From Cladorhizidae sp. MBARI D1340-BT2 (Eukaryota > Porifera > Demospongiae > Poecilosclerida > Cladorhizidae), in the NCBI GenBank assembly GCA_028752905.1, contig JAQNBH010000004.1, forward strand, positions 38,496,336 to 38,560,335: a stretch of 64,000 nt of DNA, given 5' to 3'. A program made the translations under genes and the position numbers. Of the stretch, positions 1-13,264 are shown in pieces. The notes under the pieces were generated by a model that was given only the letters and a program-made list of their open reading frames with translations, was not told where the DNA came from and ran no database searches. The stretch's first letter is position 1. Every line of letters starts with the position of its first letter.

Positions 1-2374
1 GCATGCACATATATTTAAAAAAACAAGAACACATTTTTTTTAATGATGAGATATTTGCATCAATAATTTCTGTCTTATCCAAGCTGCAGTGTCATGCCAT
101 TTTTTCACTAGAAGAAATTTCCAGCCACAATAGTGGATGTCTAGAGCATATGAATGAGATTGAATCATCTTTCATGGCCTCCTTTTCCCCTTTGCTCTCA
201 TCATCATTGTTGTAAGCCTTCCCACCTTGTTTTTGTCTCAGATGTCATCAGGTACGAGATATAAACAAGTAAAATCTAAGCAAGAATAGCTTTGTCAACA
301 AAAAACTAGACTCTACTACTATCAAAACAAGTCACATTTCTGTGAGCACAAGGACTACATGTGCATGTGATACAATTATTCAATGCATCTGGATAAGGGG
401 TTTTCAGGGTATAATTAGTAAAAAAAAAAAAACATTTTTACCCTTTACCTATAAGTAAATGAATACCAAATATAATACAGATTTTAGAAAAGAAGTGTTA
501 GTCTATATTAGTAAAGGATCCCATGAATACTGGTGGTTCTAAATTATTTATAACTTGTCAATCCAATATATATTTTTGTTCAAATTTGGTCAAGCGGAGA
601 TTAGCTGACTCAAAGAGTAATAAGAATAGTAGTGAAATCTTACCTTTCTAGTTAAAACACCAAAACTCTCTTTTTTTAAGCCTTAGATGATCAGAAATGA
701 TATTATAAGTTCACATTGCACAATCTATACAAAACTCAATGATACATTAGTAAAACAGAAAACAGAACAGTTGCACTATCCCCTTAATCCTCAGTCCAAT
801 AACAACATGACTAAAATGGGTAAGAATTAAGAAAGGAACATGAAAGCATTTTTGGGTGAATAAGTCACCAATCCTTCACAGTCACCTACATGAAGCATAA
901 CAACAGATCTAACCAATAATATGTGTTAATATTTACTGTGTTTATTACTAAAGTATTGCCACATGCATATGTACCCAAAAATGCACATAGGCTTTATGTG
1001 TCATATGTAGTTACATCATTTTGTTGTATGTCTGTGTTGTTAACTATTGTCACAAGAGTTAACTTCTGATGAAACCAACAGGTTACTTCTAGTTTCAAAG
1101 TTGCTTGCAGAATAAATTTATCTGGAAGCGATATTGTACTAAGCATATTTATGATAAATTATGATGACCTTTGCTGATATTCGGGAATTTTGCTGAATAG
1201 ACAAACAGATTAGTCCTGATTTTTCCCCCCTTTCTAAGCTTAAACTTACTTTGGCAGCTTCTAAATTGTGACTTGAATTGATTTTTACACCAAAAACACT
1301 TGGAGTAAGCCTTGAATCCTTTGCAAAAGTAGAGTAATAGCAGCACAAAATCCAATTAACAAACTTGAAATCCATCTTCAATATCATGTACTTAATCTCC
1401 AACACACAACTTGCATACAGTATATCTGTTAGTATGTGTGGTCACTATTGTCGGTGTTTTTCTTTTCTAGATGTGATTGACATGTGGCTTAAATGTCCTA
1501 GATTTGTATTTTGGTTTGGAAGTAATTCTGCATTTCATTTTTCTTCATTGAACTTCCTTCTTTGGTGCTTGCCTAGACCATTACATCTGTATTGATGAGA
1601 GTTCTTTATAGCTATAGCGCTCTCATAGCACTCAAATGCTCTATTGAAATTCACTATTATATATATACATAACTATATAGCCTAAGCTGAGACCATTACA
1701 AACGTTAAGCAGGAAAATTTTTGGCCGTCGACTTCCATATTTGGAGCAAGCCAGGACCAGCAGCACCTATATATGGCTAACAGCTGTGGTTTGTAGCTAT
1801 AGCTTTCTCATAACATTCCTGAGCTCTCTTTTGCAAAAATAAATTATTTATAATTATATATACAATATCCTAAGCCATTGCCTGGAAAGTTGTAGCTAGT
1901 TTTTATCTATGGGATAGCTTTGTTGGGTCCGCAGTAGGTTTACCTGTGGGAAGTCGCTATTATCTTCTTATTATGCTTAGGTGCTGTATAGCTGTATTGA
2001 AAGAGACATGTACAAGTAGGTAGGGTGAAACACCCTGTATATAAAAGTTAGTTTGTTCTTGTCATAGAATGGGAATCCAGCACAAAGATATATACCTTGA
2101 TTGTTGCCCACGGCATTCAAAGACCTAAGAGTCACATAAACATAACAGCTGCTTCTGGTCTAGGCTTGGTCTCACAAAGCAACTTACAGTTGAAAATTTA
2201 CTTGACAAGCTCTTTGGTCATAGAACCATGTAGAAGCTATAGATACAAATAACAACTGTAGTTTTAGAAATTAATCCTTGTTTATGCTTGGTCCATCATC
2301 AAGGCCATAGGTGAAAAGTTACAATATGTTACTTAATGAGAATTGAATTCTAGGCAACTCTCTGTAATAAAATA
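1..2374. other. AT-rich stretch without a recognisable gene
   Basis: No ORF here resembles a known family, and the short open frames look like chance. The part from about 1600 to 2330 has repeated words (tagctatag, gctctcatag, and a phrase close to ctggtctaggcttggtc) also found in the introns of the SRCR array further right, for example near 18650. It therefore probably belongs to the same dispersed repeat family. This is a judgement by eye. Confidence 0.5.
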
Positions 2375-2918
2375 TGATCGGATCTGAGAAAAAGGCCCAT
2401 TTCACTAAAAACCAAAAAATTGCGTTATTGGTGTGAGGTTAAAGTGCAAGGATAGCTGAGTTGAAGGGTATTGGAACTGTGCCCTACTGTAATGCTATTC
2501 CTAAGCTATACACAGTTTTGCTTCCATTCTTCACAACGCTCTCAAACGACAAAACGCATCTTGAAATTTCTCTTGTGTTGTTTTGTGTAAAACTCTGAGT
2601 TATGCATTGATGATGTCATGTTTTCAATCACTATCCAGTTTATTTAGGTTGCTATGGAAACCAAAGGGAAATTCCTGCAGACCATATTTTCATTCCATGT
2701 ACGTGGTAGCTTTCTGTGGCTTCTCTATTTTTAAAGCTTTTTCTAACTGCTCGCTTGGATGTAAGGAAGTGCTTCTTGGCCTTGAAACGGAGAAAGATAG
2801 AGAAATGACCCTAGATGCCTCTGAGGAAATATCATGATTCAGAACCTTAGGAGCTATTTCAGATCCTTGTTAAAAATCAGGTTTGGGGTGAAGTGGGCCT
2901 TTTTCTCAGATCGTATCA
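2375..2918. mobile_element. MITE-like element with 31-bp terminal inverted repeats
   Basis: The left arm at 2375-2405 and the right arm at 2888-2918 are inverted copies of each other. They share the core GATCTGAGAAAAAGGCCCA followed by TTCAC, with three mismatches by eye. The element is about 544 bp and holds no transposase-like frame. The 84-codon frame at 2583-2837 resembles nothing known. No clear target-site duplication was found, so the superfamily is open. A short non-autonomous DNA transposon is the simplest reading. Confidence 0.6.
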
Positions 2919-5450
2919 CAATATTATGGGAAGTTATTTCTTGTTGACTGTGGTTGAGAGTTTCATGCAGAACAAATGTTTACAACTGTATCCTTGTGTT
3001 AAACCTTTTACAAATGGGATGATGTGTATAGAGTCATACCCCTTCAGACTTGTATAGTGGTGAGAGGGTATGTTTTATTGATGTTGTTAGATCCGAGCTC
3101 GAGTAGTTTATCCCAGGTCACTTTTGAAATAGTAAAACAAAACTTGTTGATGTGTCTATTCAAGGCTGAAATGTAACAAATCGCCAATTTAACATACACC
3201 TCCATTGTGATCATTATTTTATTACAAATGGGTGTGTCGGAATGAGATTTAAGACCAATCATAACCATCAGCTATCATAAACTCATAACCTGCACTTCAT
3301 GACCATGTTATATAACTAAAGTAGGCAGAGCTACAATTGCCAATAATTAGAGCTAACACTTTTTATAGATGCTCGGTCAACTCATTAGGACATTGCATTT
3401 TCTTTTGCTGTATAATTGTTCAGTATTTGTGATAAAGACCTCACTCACCGCATATAGTGACAGATGTGTGGTATGCAACCCACTTCGCTTGGCAAGACCT
3501 TTCCCTGTCACCCAATTCCATGGTGTGAAAGTCTCCAGAGTCATTACAGTAAGCACTGATTCTCCATAGCTGTTTGCACATGCATGCATGAATAAGCATC
3601 TGTGCATGGCCCACCTGATCTGCCTTGCTGAGATGGCCATGCAGAAATAGGACCATTTATAGCTGCATCTATACAATATTAGTAATTCTGCAAAGAATTC
3701 TGCAAAGACAAGGAAGCCACAGTATCAGAAAAAACATTCATACTCAACAAGGAATGATTATTGTTATCTAACTTCATATAAAATCAACCATCACAAAATC
3801 ACAAAGTTAATGTCAAGCAGAATTTTCAGTCATCTTTTTTAGCCTTCATCAGTACTTGAAGCTTTGGTGCTGTTTTAATCGCATGACTGGTGGTGGTGTC
3901 ACAAGACAAAACTTTTGATAAATTTCAGGGTTGTGCCAGTCTTCATCAACGTTGGTGGTGGAAGAACACTGCCAGATATAATGACTGCCTCCTTGGAGAG
4001 GGTATTTTATGAGCAATTTTAAACAAACAACAGTTCCATACAGAGGCAAAGGGATAAGTTATAGAAAATTTGGATGCTCCATACAGGACTCATAATGGCT
4101 TTTACAGACACAATTTCAATGATACCATTTCAAAGATTGTATTATTTTTTTCACAAAAAAGGTGATCAAGAAACCTACCTCAAAGTCAAATTGAATGTGT
4201 GTGGCTACCATCAACTTGTCATGTTGACAAACTTTCTGAACTTGTACTAGTCATAATAACCATGCTGTCTCCATGAAATATGTAGTACTTGGCAAATTCC
4301 CAGCAAATAAATGAGTAGAGTTGGTGTATAACCTACATGAAAGGGGAAAAATATTCAGTCCGAGTAACACTACTACCCTAACTGGCTATAATGTGAACTA
4401 TTGTACTGTGATGACTGTTTTTTCCCATCAGTTTTGCCCTCAATCACTCTATATAATAGGAAAGAGGTTAGGCTAAAAATGCCATGAATTTTTAGCCACC
4501 CTAGAAAAGACCCGGTTACCCAAGTGATACCGATGAAGACAGTGACTGGTAAGAAGCTTCTGCTCTTGATGTCATTGCCCACTGGAGCCTAGATAAGTGA
4601 TGAGCTCGATCAGGATTATGCCTCTTTCTTAGAGCTTTCCCAAGATATGATGGCTACTATGTATGTGCTTCGCCTGTTACTGTTAGGTGGACTTGTTTAT
4701 CAGGGGAAAAAACTCTACACAAAGATTGCTCTTTACCGTACCAACAGTTATGATGAAGGTGAAGATTACACATGTTGACTTCTTGCTTCTTTCCCTCACA
4801 CGTACAGGAAGGGTGCCTGGAATAACTCCCCTTCCTCTCTCTCTCATGCACCCACAAGAAAGGTTCCTGAAGCAAGACAAGATCAAGAACTGAGCAAGAA
4901 ACAAATAATATTTGCCTGAAAACTAAGAGCAGAGCTCTGATTTAAAAAAAATAACACACTACAATGCTCTAACTTTTTGGCCAAAACAAAGATTTCATTG
5001 TCTTTGCGCATCACAACTCAATCAATTTTCTCAAACTATATCTATTAATTTTGAAGCTCTATCTTTGCTCTTCAAAAGAGGAATAGAATTTTTATACACT
5101 CTCTTCTTTGTGAAGGTATTTATGATCAGAGAGACCAAATCAATGTAAGTGTACATAATTTATGCACTCACCATGACCTGTGGGAAGAAAAATATTTGCA
5201 ACTCAATTTATAGCACTATGCATCAGAGGTGCTTTCATTAGGGTTCAATCAGTTGTAGGACATTCCACCACCAGGAGACCTGTTTGGCCATATCTACTTG
5301 AATTCCAATTTTAGCTCACACCTCCACCACAATTTTTTTTAAATTGTTGTATAATAATACCAGAACAAGAATTAAGGGAAATCATAACATCAGATGTTGT
5401 AAAACACATACCCTGCACTTATTACCATGATATATAACTGAAATAACCTT
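2919..5450. other. Non-coding stretch, no supported gene
   Basis: Several open frames of 60-100 codons exist on both strands, for example at 3377-3676, but none shows a domain or splice context that I recognise. A segment near 3270-3330 resembles one near 5390-5450 (both have a word like accctgcacttattaccatg followed by tatataact), which suggests dispersed repeat fragments. Confidence 0.4.
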
Positions 5451-5653
5451 TCAAGCTGCTAAAAGGTGAAGTGACTTGTCAAGCAACTAAGGTGAATGGC
5501 AAGCTTGTCTGATGAAATGATTGTCAAGCTGCTAAGCTGAAGTGACTTGTCAAGCTGCAAAGCTGTAGTGATATTTCAACTAGCTAAGTTGAGGTGAGTT
5601 GTGAAACTGCTAAGCAGAAGTGACTTTCAACACAGTTAAGCTGAAGTGATTTC
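5451..5653. repeat. 26-bp minisatellite, seven degenerate units
   Basis: The tract divides into seven degenerate units that start at 5451. The first is 28 bp, the second is an expanded 45-bp unit, and the next five are 26 bp each. The consensus begins TCAAGCTGCTAAGCTGAAGT and continues GACTTG. All units share a ctaag-gaagtga core. No coding potential was seen. Confidence 0.8.
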
Positions 5654-6130
5654 TGTTAAAGGTGTTTGCTTAGGCCAGGGATGTGATGTGAACTCACTAA
5701 AGATTAAATCTACATACCAGTCTCAATTGTGCCCCTCCCATTTTTTAAATTTGTTATTTGTACCTAATAACCTGTGAGTTATAGCCTTAGTTTTGACCAT
5801 TCATTCACATATTTGTGGAGCATCTAGCTAACCCATAGACCAGTTGAAATAAAAATTAGTGAGTCCTATCAACACAAGTTTGTTTCACATGAAATTTATG
5901 TGATCAAGTATAACGTACATGACTCATGAACAATACGTATCATAAATTACAATACCATTCCTTACTTCCCCCCCCCCCCATTGCGTAGTGAAATGGTTCT
6001 AACAAACACTATAATTATACACTACATTATTCCTTTAGGTGTACATATTAAGTGGAGTCTCTCTTCTATACAGTAATGAATAATGAAATAGGCTCGGCTT
6101 GTTGGAGATCAGTGGCCAACCTCTTCTACC
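5654..6130. other. Non-coding stretch with a C homopolymer
   Basis: No gene was seen. It contains a run of twelve C at 5968-5979, likely to be polymorphic or error-prone in sequencing. It ends where BEL/Pao-like coding similarity begins on the minus strand. Confidence 0.5.
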
Positions 6131-6136
6131 ATTCAC

Positions 6137-7703
6137 CTAGTGACTTTCCATAGAGTAGTTCACCCACCACATCTTGACAGAGTTGCTGAAACAGCATACA
6201 GTCTGTGGTGAAATCACCTCCAATGGATCAAACAATCTTATGACAATGCTTATGGCATTCCTCTTGGTTGGTGATGTTTCCTTCAAGGCTCGAAAGATGT
6301 CACTGACGTCGAAGATTAGCTGGTCAATTGGCATGTCAAACTGAACTCCAAAGCCTTGATTCTCAACCAATGCCAATCCTTGTGAGTCATTCCAAGCCTC
6401 ACTGCTTCTTCCTAGAAATGGCTTCTCTCCTTAGTCATTGGCTCTCCTACACAACCCACTCTGCTGAATTATTTGTAAACTCAGGAGATTAAACACAGCC
6501 TCTGCCAAATGCACATTCAACTTGATGTAGAAAACATAAGCACTCTTGACATCATGGGACCCCATCATAAGGGTATCCATGTAGATTAATCGGCAATGCT
6601 TCTTAAAGGTTGATTGATCAACTTGAACTCCTCAAGGTGATGATCAATGGTAGTATTCAGGAGAAACTGAGCTGGCTGACAGTCCAAAGACCTCTCAAGT
6701 AAACCGCAGCTAAGTAGTTCCCAAGAGTGGATCCTTCACATCTCAATGCACAAGAATCTCAGGACATCTCGGTCTGTAGGTGTAACTGAGACCATCACGA
6801 AGGCCTTTTCCATATCTGCAATGAGCACATTCTTGTGGAGCATGAATATCCAGTATGGACTGCCCTAAGTTAGGACCTATGTAAAGATAACCATTGAGAG
6901 ATATGACAGTTTTCCTCGTGAAGGCGTCATAAACTAACCTCAACTTCGTGGTTGGTTTATTTTCTTGGATTGCACATGATTTGTGAGGTAATGCAAGTTT
7001 TCTTTGTCAGAGTGGCCAGAATCCATGGCAACTCTGCCATCCCACAGAAAAACTGAATCATGATGACTTCATCATACTCAAGAGGAGTGTCAGGGTTTGG
7101 TTCAGTTTCTGGAGAAGTTGGGTCAATATGTCACAACAGAGGTTGTAGTTGTCTGGGAGGTGAGAATGAGATTCTTTTCACAGTTACTGCACCTCATATC
7201 TTCCTCCCTACAAAGATACCTATTTGTGAACTCTCGTAAACTGACTTCTCATTGTTGAGGATCCCAGCAGTCTGGTTTCCATAGCTTCAACCCTCAAGGA
7301 AGTAAGGCAATAAATCTCAGCACTGTGTCTTCTGGTGCAACCCCTTGAACTGATATCCATCCTAGTAGAGTCTCAATGGCTGTGAGTCTACTTGGTTTCT
7401 TGGATTCTCTCCCAGTGACAAACCACCAGTATCGATTAAAACCAATGAGCATATCGATCTCCAGCCATATGTCCTGCAGATCCTTTGGAATTTGTCAGAT
7501 AAGCTTCTGATATAAGGTATCCCAAAGCCGATCTTATTAGAAGTTGATGACCCTTTTGCTACATTAATCTGCTTAAATTTTGGATCCAGAGAGACCCACT
7601 GGTTTAGTACTATAATTGTTTTTTTACACATATATCTTCTGTTTCCTGTTAGGTTCAGTGAATACCACTTATCCCATTGAAGTAGGCTTGGACGACTTAC
7701 CAT
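6137..7703 (-). pseudogene. Decayed BEL/Pao retrotransposon pol remnant
   Basis: Reading the minus strand from high to low coordinates gives pol landmarks in the expected order, scattered over different frames. Around 7360-7460 is a segment reading EIDMLIGFNRYWWFVTG, which resembles the region after the BEL/Pao aspartic protease. At 6743-6943 is the reverse transcriptase start (RLVYDAF, SLNGYLYIGPNLGQSILDI). Around 6560-6720 are an FLLNTTIDHHLEEF-like stretch and a YMDT at the usual catalytic YxDD position. At 6137-6376 is the FDPL..ISP motif that follows the reverse transcriptase in BEL/Pao. Frameshifts, stops and the altered catalytic motif show that it is dead. No gag, integrase core or long terminal repeats were recognised. 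The family call is from remembered motif patterns, not from a search. Confidence 0.75.
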
Positions 7704-8371
7704 TTATTTTGCAGAAGATAGTGAGACAGGATGTCAACAAATTGTTTGGTGTGGTAGGCTTACTTTACATAATTAGCTTGGTAATATTATCATCAGATGT
7801 GTTTCATGATGTCTACAAATTAGATCTGTCCATCCTTCTCTAATTACCAAGTGAAATTTATGTCTGGCTTCATGCTGCTATAAACACTTCCACAAAGTAC
7901 TTGTTCAACATGGAATTGGTGTCATCTACATATCTGCACCAACACTTTGGGAGAGTTCGTGGCCAGCTGACAAGGGCCAAACCTCAAAGTCCTCCATATA
8001 AAAATTAGGTATCAGGGCTTATACTGGGGATCCCAGTGCCATACCTTCCTTTTGTTGTTAAAACGTTTGTTCATATTGGAAGTAGGTGATATCTAGGAAG
8101 AACTCCAATAAAATTATCACCTGGACCACTGACAGCTCACATCTGTTTTCTATAGTGTTGTCCATTTCTAGTGTTTCTATCTGATCATTGGGAGGACTGT
8201 CTCTGTCAAGCTGCTGGTGAAAAGAGCCTCGAATTATAAGAGAACAGGTTGAAGTTGTGTGGTAGTTGCAACCCATTCACCCTCCTGGCAAAATCCTCAT
8301 TGTTCCAAAAATAGTGCTCCATTCCATCTTATCAAGGTACCTATCACATCAGCCAAGTACTTATCTATCTC

Positions 8372-8417
8372 ATAGGTATGCTCCCGATGCTTTAGACTCA
8401 TGGGAGCATTCACCTAT
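8372..8417. repeat. Imperfect inverted repeat (hairpin)
   Basis: The left arm ATAGGTATGCTCCC (8372-8385) pairs with the right arm GGGAGCATTCACCTAT (8402-8417), with two unpaired bases in the right arm and a 16-nt loop. It is followed by an AT-rich stretch repeating tatagat and tattatg words. The function is unknown and it may be a transposon fragment. Confidence 0.5.
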
Positions 8418-10409
8418 ACTTGAGAGATTACTATGTTGTATATTACTATGTGTATAGATTATAGATACTCTACAGAGTATTATGCTGTAGATTACTGTTC
8501 AGACAGATTATTATGCATGTATGTGAGGCCAATCTAGCTAGTGACTGGTTTGTAGTAGTGTGGGAGTACAAGTGTTGATGTTGTGCAAATCATTCCAAGG
8601 CTTAATGGAGTTACGTATTTAGCTTGGTTCTGTATGTGCTGGTACAATCTTTCTTCAAGGGTTGGTAGGTGTCGATACCAGCAAGTAGGGCTTCCATTTT
8701 TTGAATGACCACTGTAGCTCTGTTCCTGTCTTATGGGAGAATGTGAGGATTGTCCTGTTTTCCAAGTAATATTCTTGGTGTGTGTTGCTTGCTTGCTTCA
8801 GGTTATGAATATGTATGATAAATATAGCAAAGAAGGTATATGCATTTGTCTCTGATCTTCTCAGAATGTCGTACTATTGCAACATCATCCATGATTCATA
8901 CTGCTCAAAACATCTTTGCAAATATTTATACTAAAAAACTATGTTTCAAAATAAAAACGTCTTGTGTATAATCGGTATGGCATTTTTGGGTAAAAGTTCA
9001 GTTGTGCCTACTATATATCTATTTTGTTTAGCTCATTAGTTATATATATAGATATGGTTGATCACTATTATTGTGAAGGAGCATATAATAATGCAGAAAA
9101 TGCTACATCTGAGTTATAATGGTATTTTGTCAGTTGGTTGAATATAGCTAAAATTTCATTAAGACCAACCAATAAGATAGCAGAATCAGAGTCTAACAAG
9201 GGAGAGGATTGTGACCGTCAAAATATTAGCTAGTTCATATAGTTGAGGAGATTGGTGGTTAGGTGATATTACAATCTTTCAGCTAATTACCTTGCATAGC
9301 CACTGTTAAGATTTCTTGCTTGGTGTCCATGTGCATCTGTTAATTCTTTATCTTGTGTCTACTGCTGTAAATGTTTTAGTTATCTCTCTTTTTCTACCTA
9401 CATGCATGCATTTATACCTACAAGCACACTTACATACACACAACATATGCATGTATGCTTGCACTGGTCGCTAACAGTCTTCGAACACTGGAATATTGTT
9501 CACCTCAATTTAGGTAACCCCCACAATGCTGGAGATGCTCTTGCCAAGGCCAAGTGATGCTCAATGCTTTAAAAAAAAATGCAATGGAGGTTCCCCAAAA
9601 AACAGAAGATAAGCAGCTGGGCACCCCCCATAGAGTAATGCGCTCCTGGAGAATCATCCAGATGCAAATAAGAAGAAACTATGATCTCTCTCAAGATAGT
9701 TTGTTATACTAAATTTCGATATCAGTCAATTGCACAGCTAGAGACACTGGTTGGTTGTGCATCATAATGAATGATGTGTGGCAGTTATTGTTACTACAAA
9801 CTGAGTATAAAGTCAACAAAAATAATATTCAGAGATCTTGAGCACGATGAATATTTGGTTGTCCAAAAGAAGAGAGCAATATGTGACTGTGAATGTGACA
9901 GTGACTGTGGAGTGCAGTGCTTTGTTCCACAGTTAGAACAATATTTTCAGAATGCAATATTGCAAGCTCTATGCAAGCCCATGGCATGACCGCACAAGCT
10001 TGCAGCTTTTGTACTTTTTGTGTGGCTAGCAAAAGAAATCAGACATCTACCTCTGCCAGGTCCGGATGCCTGAAATGTGCGGGAATATGGTTATCAAAAC
10101 ATAGTGGATCTGGTCACCCTTTTGGGGCTGATATATTTTGCATTGCTCCTCTGCTGATGATAGTCGTGTGAAATGTATGCATCTTTTCAAAGGTTGGTAG
10201 TGGTTGGTGGAACTATGACTAGTTCTTGGATTGGACTGCTTGTGGTAGACTTGTGCATATGGCTCCTGTGCAAAGAGTGGAGCATGCATGAATAGAGCTG
10301 GGCAATGATTGGACAGGTTTCATGGTACTATGTTAATAGTAGGGTGCAAATGACTATCATAATCTTGTTCTAGGATTGGGGTACAAAGGATTATAGTGTT
10401 CACAATAAT

Positions 10410-10565
10410 TATGTTGACATCATGTATCTGAAAGAGTGAGGGGTATGCAACTATGATAGGCCAATTTCCCAGGCCACTATTGGCATGTGGACATCATGAG
10501 CCTGTAAAGGGTGGGGTGCATCCATCTATGGCTGGACAATGAGTTAGGCCACTATTGATGGACAC
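10410..10565. repeat. Degenerate tandem duplication, about 78-bp period
   Basis: Two adjacent copies share, in order, gacatcatg, a purine-rich ggggt-g stretch, a ctatga/ctatgg word and aggccactattg. A weaker third copy may precede them from about 10270. It is not in any recognised gene. Confidence 0.45.
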
Positions 10566-13264
10566 AAACATATGTATATCTCTGTGTCTGAAGCAGATTT
10601 ATGGTTCATAGATAGGACTATACAGTTTCAAAGAAAATGGTAACACTCATTAAAAATAGGATCTCCTTAAAAGTAGTGAAATGCCTGGAAATTTGAGAAC
10701 TGTATGAGACTTTTCATCAGGAAATCCTCCACAGATGAAGCAAGGATAAAGAACCTTTTCTGGTGGTGTGGAAAGGTCGTCCATCCCTACCAATGTATGT
10801 TGGTTTAGTGGCTCTGCGTGAGTTGTGGGTTCTGGATGCTAGGTCTCTGTGTGATGCTGGTTAAGTTGTGTAACAATAGAAAGATCGTGGTATGTATCAC
10901 AAAGTGTGCCGGGACCACCACTCTCTGCACTACTTATGAGATGATGATAATATATCTTTGTAACAACTCCTGCCTCCGTTATATTCCCACTCTGCATATA
11001 TCCCTGTTGGTTACGATTATCTGGTGAAAACATATTGAGTGATGATGATTATGAATATTTTGAATTTAATGTGTATTGTGTATTTTATTATTATTGTGTT
11101 TTAGATGAAAGATTACCACCCTGCAGCTCAAAGCCATATAAGTAGATATCTGCTACTATCTTTCCTAATGGCTGGATTATTTCACACTCCCTCAGGTACA
11201 TGTATGCACCTTATGGCTGGTATTATTTGTTTAAAGAATTAAGCAATTGGTTCAATTTTCACAAAATTGTTAGCCAGGAACAAACAATGGAGCGATTATT
11301 CTTCAGGATAGTAAGAATACAAAGCAACATACTATTCATCAAGGTTGGCAGTTATTTAAAAATCACAAAAAGTGTTGAGTTGCCTTTGTGCTGCAGCTGA
11401 TACTGTTTGGAAAAGTTGGAAGTGACTTCAATTCTTCTGCTGACCTAAATAAGACGGTACAAATAAAACTACATGGTATATATTATATTGGGTAATATGT
11501 TAAACAATGCACATCACTGTAAATGACTAACAGTGTAATGCCCAAAAAATTGAAGCAAAGGGTAGTAAATTGAAATGAACTTTCTGCATAGCAGTGTTGT
11601 GGCACATGTACTTTACCAAAAAAAAAAGGCATGCCATCCAGTTTGTAAGGATCTTGAAAACTAAATATTTTCTTCTTTTAGATGTTTTAGCTTTGCTTCT
11701 TCCCTCTTGAAGTAGTGCAATTCAACATTCTGCTGTCCTAACCTGTTTAGAATTCCAGTGAAGCATTTGTCTACTATCAATCACCTGTCAGGAGTTTTAC
11801 TAGCTTGTTTTTGTTGATTGTTTCCTTTTAGTTGCTGTTTTGATATTTTGTCAGTTGTTACTGTTTTGCTTATTATTATGTTGTTTTATTTCATAATTTT
11901 TCATTTATTAAATAAAGTGTATTCAATTGAATAGGAGTCATAGCTTCTCTATTTATTTCTGCCTAACTACCCCAGGATGAAACTACACAATCACACAAGT
12001 GTGGCAGTAATACACTTGTGCTGTTAAAAAAGCCAGACTTTTTCCACTGATCTGCTGAATCAAAGGGAACTGTGCTGGCATATTTCTTATGCTGAGTCAT
12101 TGTGATAGTTTATAAATACTATAGACAGAGCTAGCTGCAATCAGTTACCAATTTCCTGATTGCTATAATTGTCAACGGGGAATTTGTTCAGTTTATTCTC
12201 TTCCAAAAGCTGATGAGTAGCTTCAGCAATGCCTCGAATAGCTAAAGATGCTATTCTATCATTCTTGGAGAAGTAAATATTGCCGTCTTCAGATCTCTCC
12301 ACCTTTACAGATATTCTACAAGCATATTCTACAATAACAAAAATATTTCATATCAACTCAGCAGCTTTTGTAGTTTGTGCAAGAGATTTACTGACTCTAT
12401 GCTCATCCTAGCACATTGGAATTTCTATAATCAACTTGGTGTGCTACAATTGTAAGATTGCATTTTCAGTATGACTTCTATTCAGGTATGATTTCTATTT
12501 GAGTGAACATAGTATATATTTATAAATTTATAACATTGCCATAATAAAATAATTATATTATTTATTTTATGTTTGCATTAGTGCTTTTCTATGATTGTTC
12601 TGTTCTTTTGTGTGTATGAAACAAAAGAACAAAATTTAACTCCCAAAATAGATTTCTCATAGAACAATAAAAAAAAAGTAGTAGTCTCTCTTTTGCGACA
12701 CCACCTTCAAGTCAACACTATATCAGTTTGTCGAAGGAGGTCATCTTGTCAGTATGAAACAATGGGATAAGCCAACTTTAGATTTTAACTTTAGGAGGTA
12801 CTGAAAATGTCTGTGGCACTAGAAGAGTTGCCTGAGCTAACCTGCTCTCTTGAAATGCCACATGCCAAGTTAACCCACAATGATTCTACTTCAACAACCA
12901 ACATTCCATTCTGAAATATGCTAAAAAGGAGAAAGAATGAAACTAATAATTATATCCAATAAATATATTTAGTTGGCTCAATGTTGATACAAAACCTTTG
13001 TATTAACCAATGTTTGATATAAATCCTTGCACTTGATAAGTTGGTGGTGCAAGTGCGTTGTGTGGCTGGAGAATTTGGATACATGTCGAGGAGACATTGG
13101 TGAGATAGTAGATGAAAGAGTTAGTGTGATAGTAGGTGGAGGAAAAGGTTGTACACAAGCCAGCGGAGAACTCATTGGGATAGTTGACAGCTGGAATGTA
13201 ATTATCCATATTATAAATTCCCAAACACCAAAAATAAAACTTGTGTAATGCAATTCACTTCTCC

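Larger units (their letters stand above)
7850..12950. other. Gene-poor AT-rich stretch
   Basis: No gene can be supported. Visible items are a hairpin near 8372-8417, a degenerate tandem repeat near 10410-10565, a 3'-end-like stretch with an AATAAA signal near 11910, and a small hairpin at 12601-12631 (11-bp arms TGTTCTTTTGT and ACAAAAGAACA). A minus-strand frame near 10690-10840 is mildly gene-like and is listed as a finding only. Confidence 0.4.

Noticed and set aside
3377..3676. 99-codon minus-strand frame with several Trp and Cys
   Set aside because: No family pattern, no splice context, and a plus-strand frame of similar length overlaps it.
13003..13248. Open frames just left of the gypsy integrase as a possible envelope-like gene
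   Set aside because: They are short, without signal peptide, membrane segment or cysteine pattern, and overlap the AT-rich transition at the element edge.
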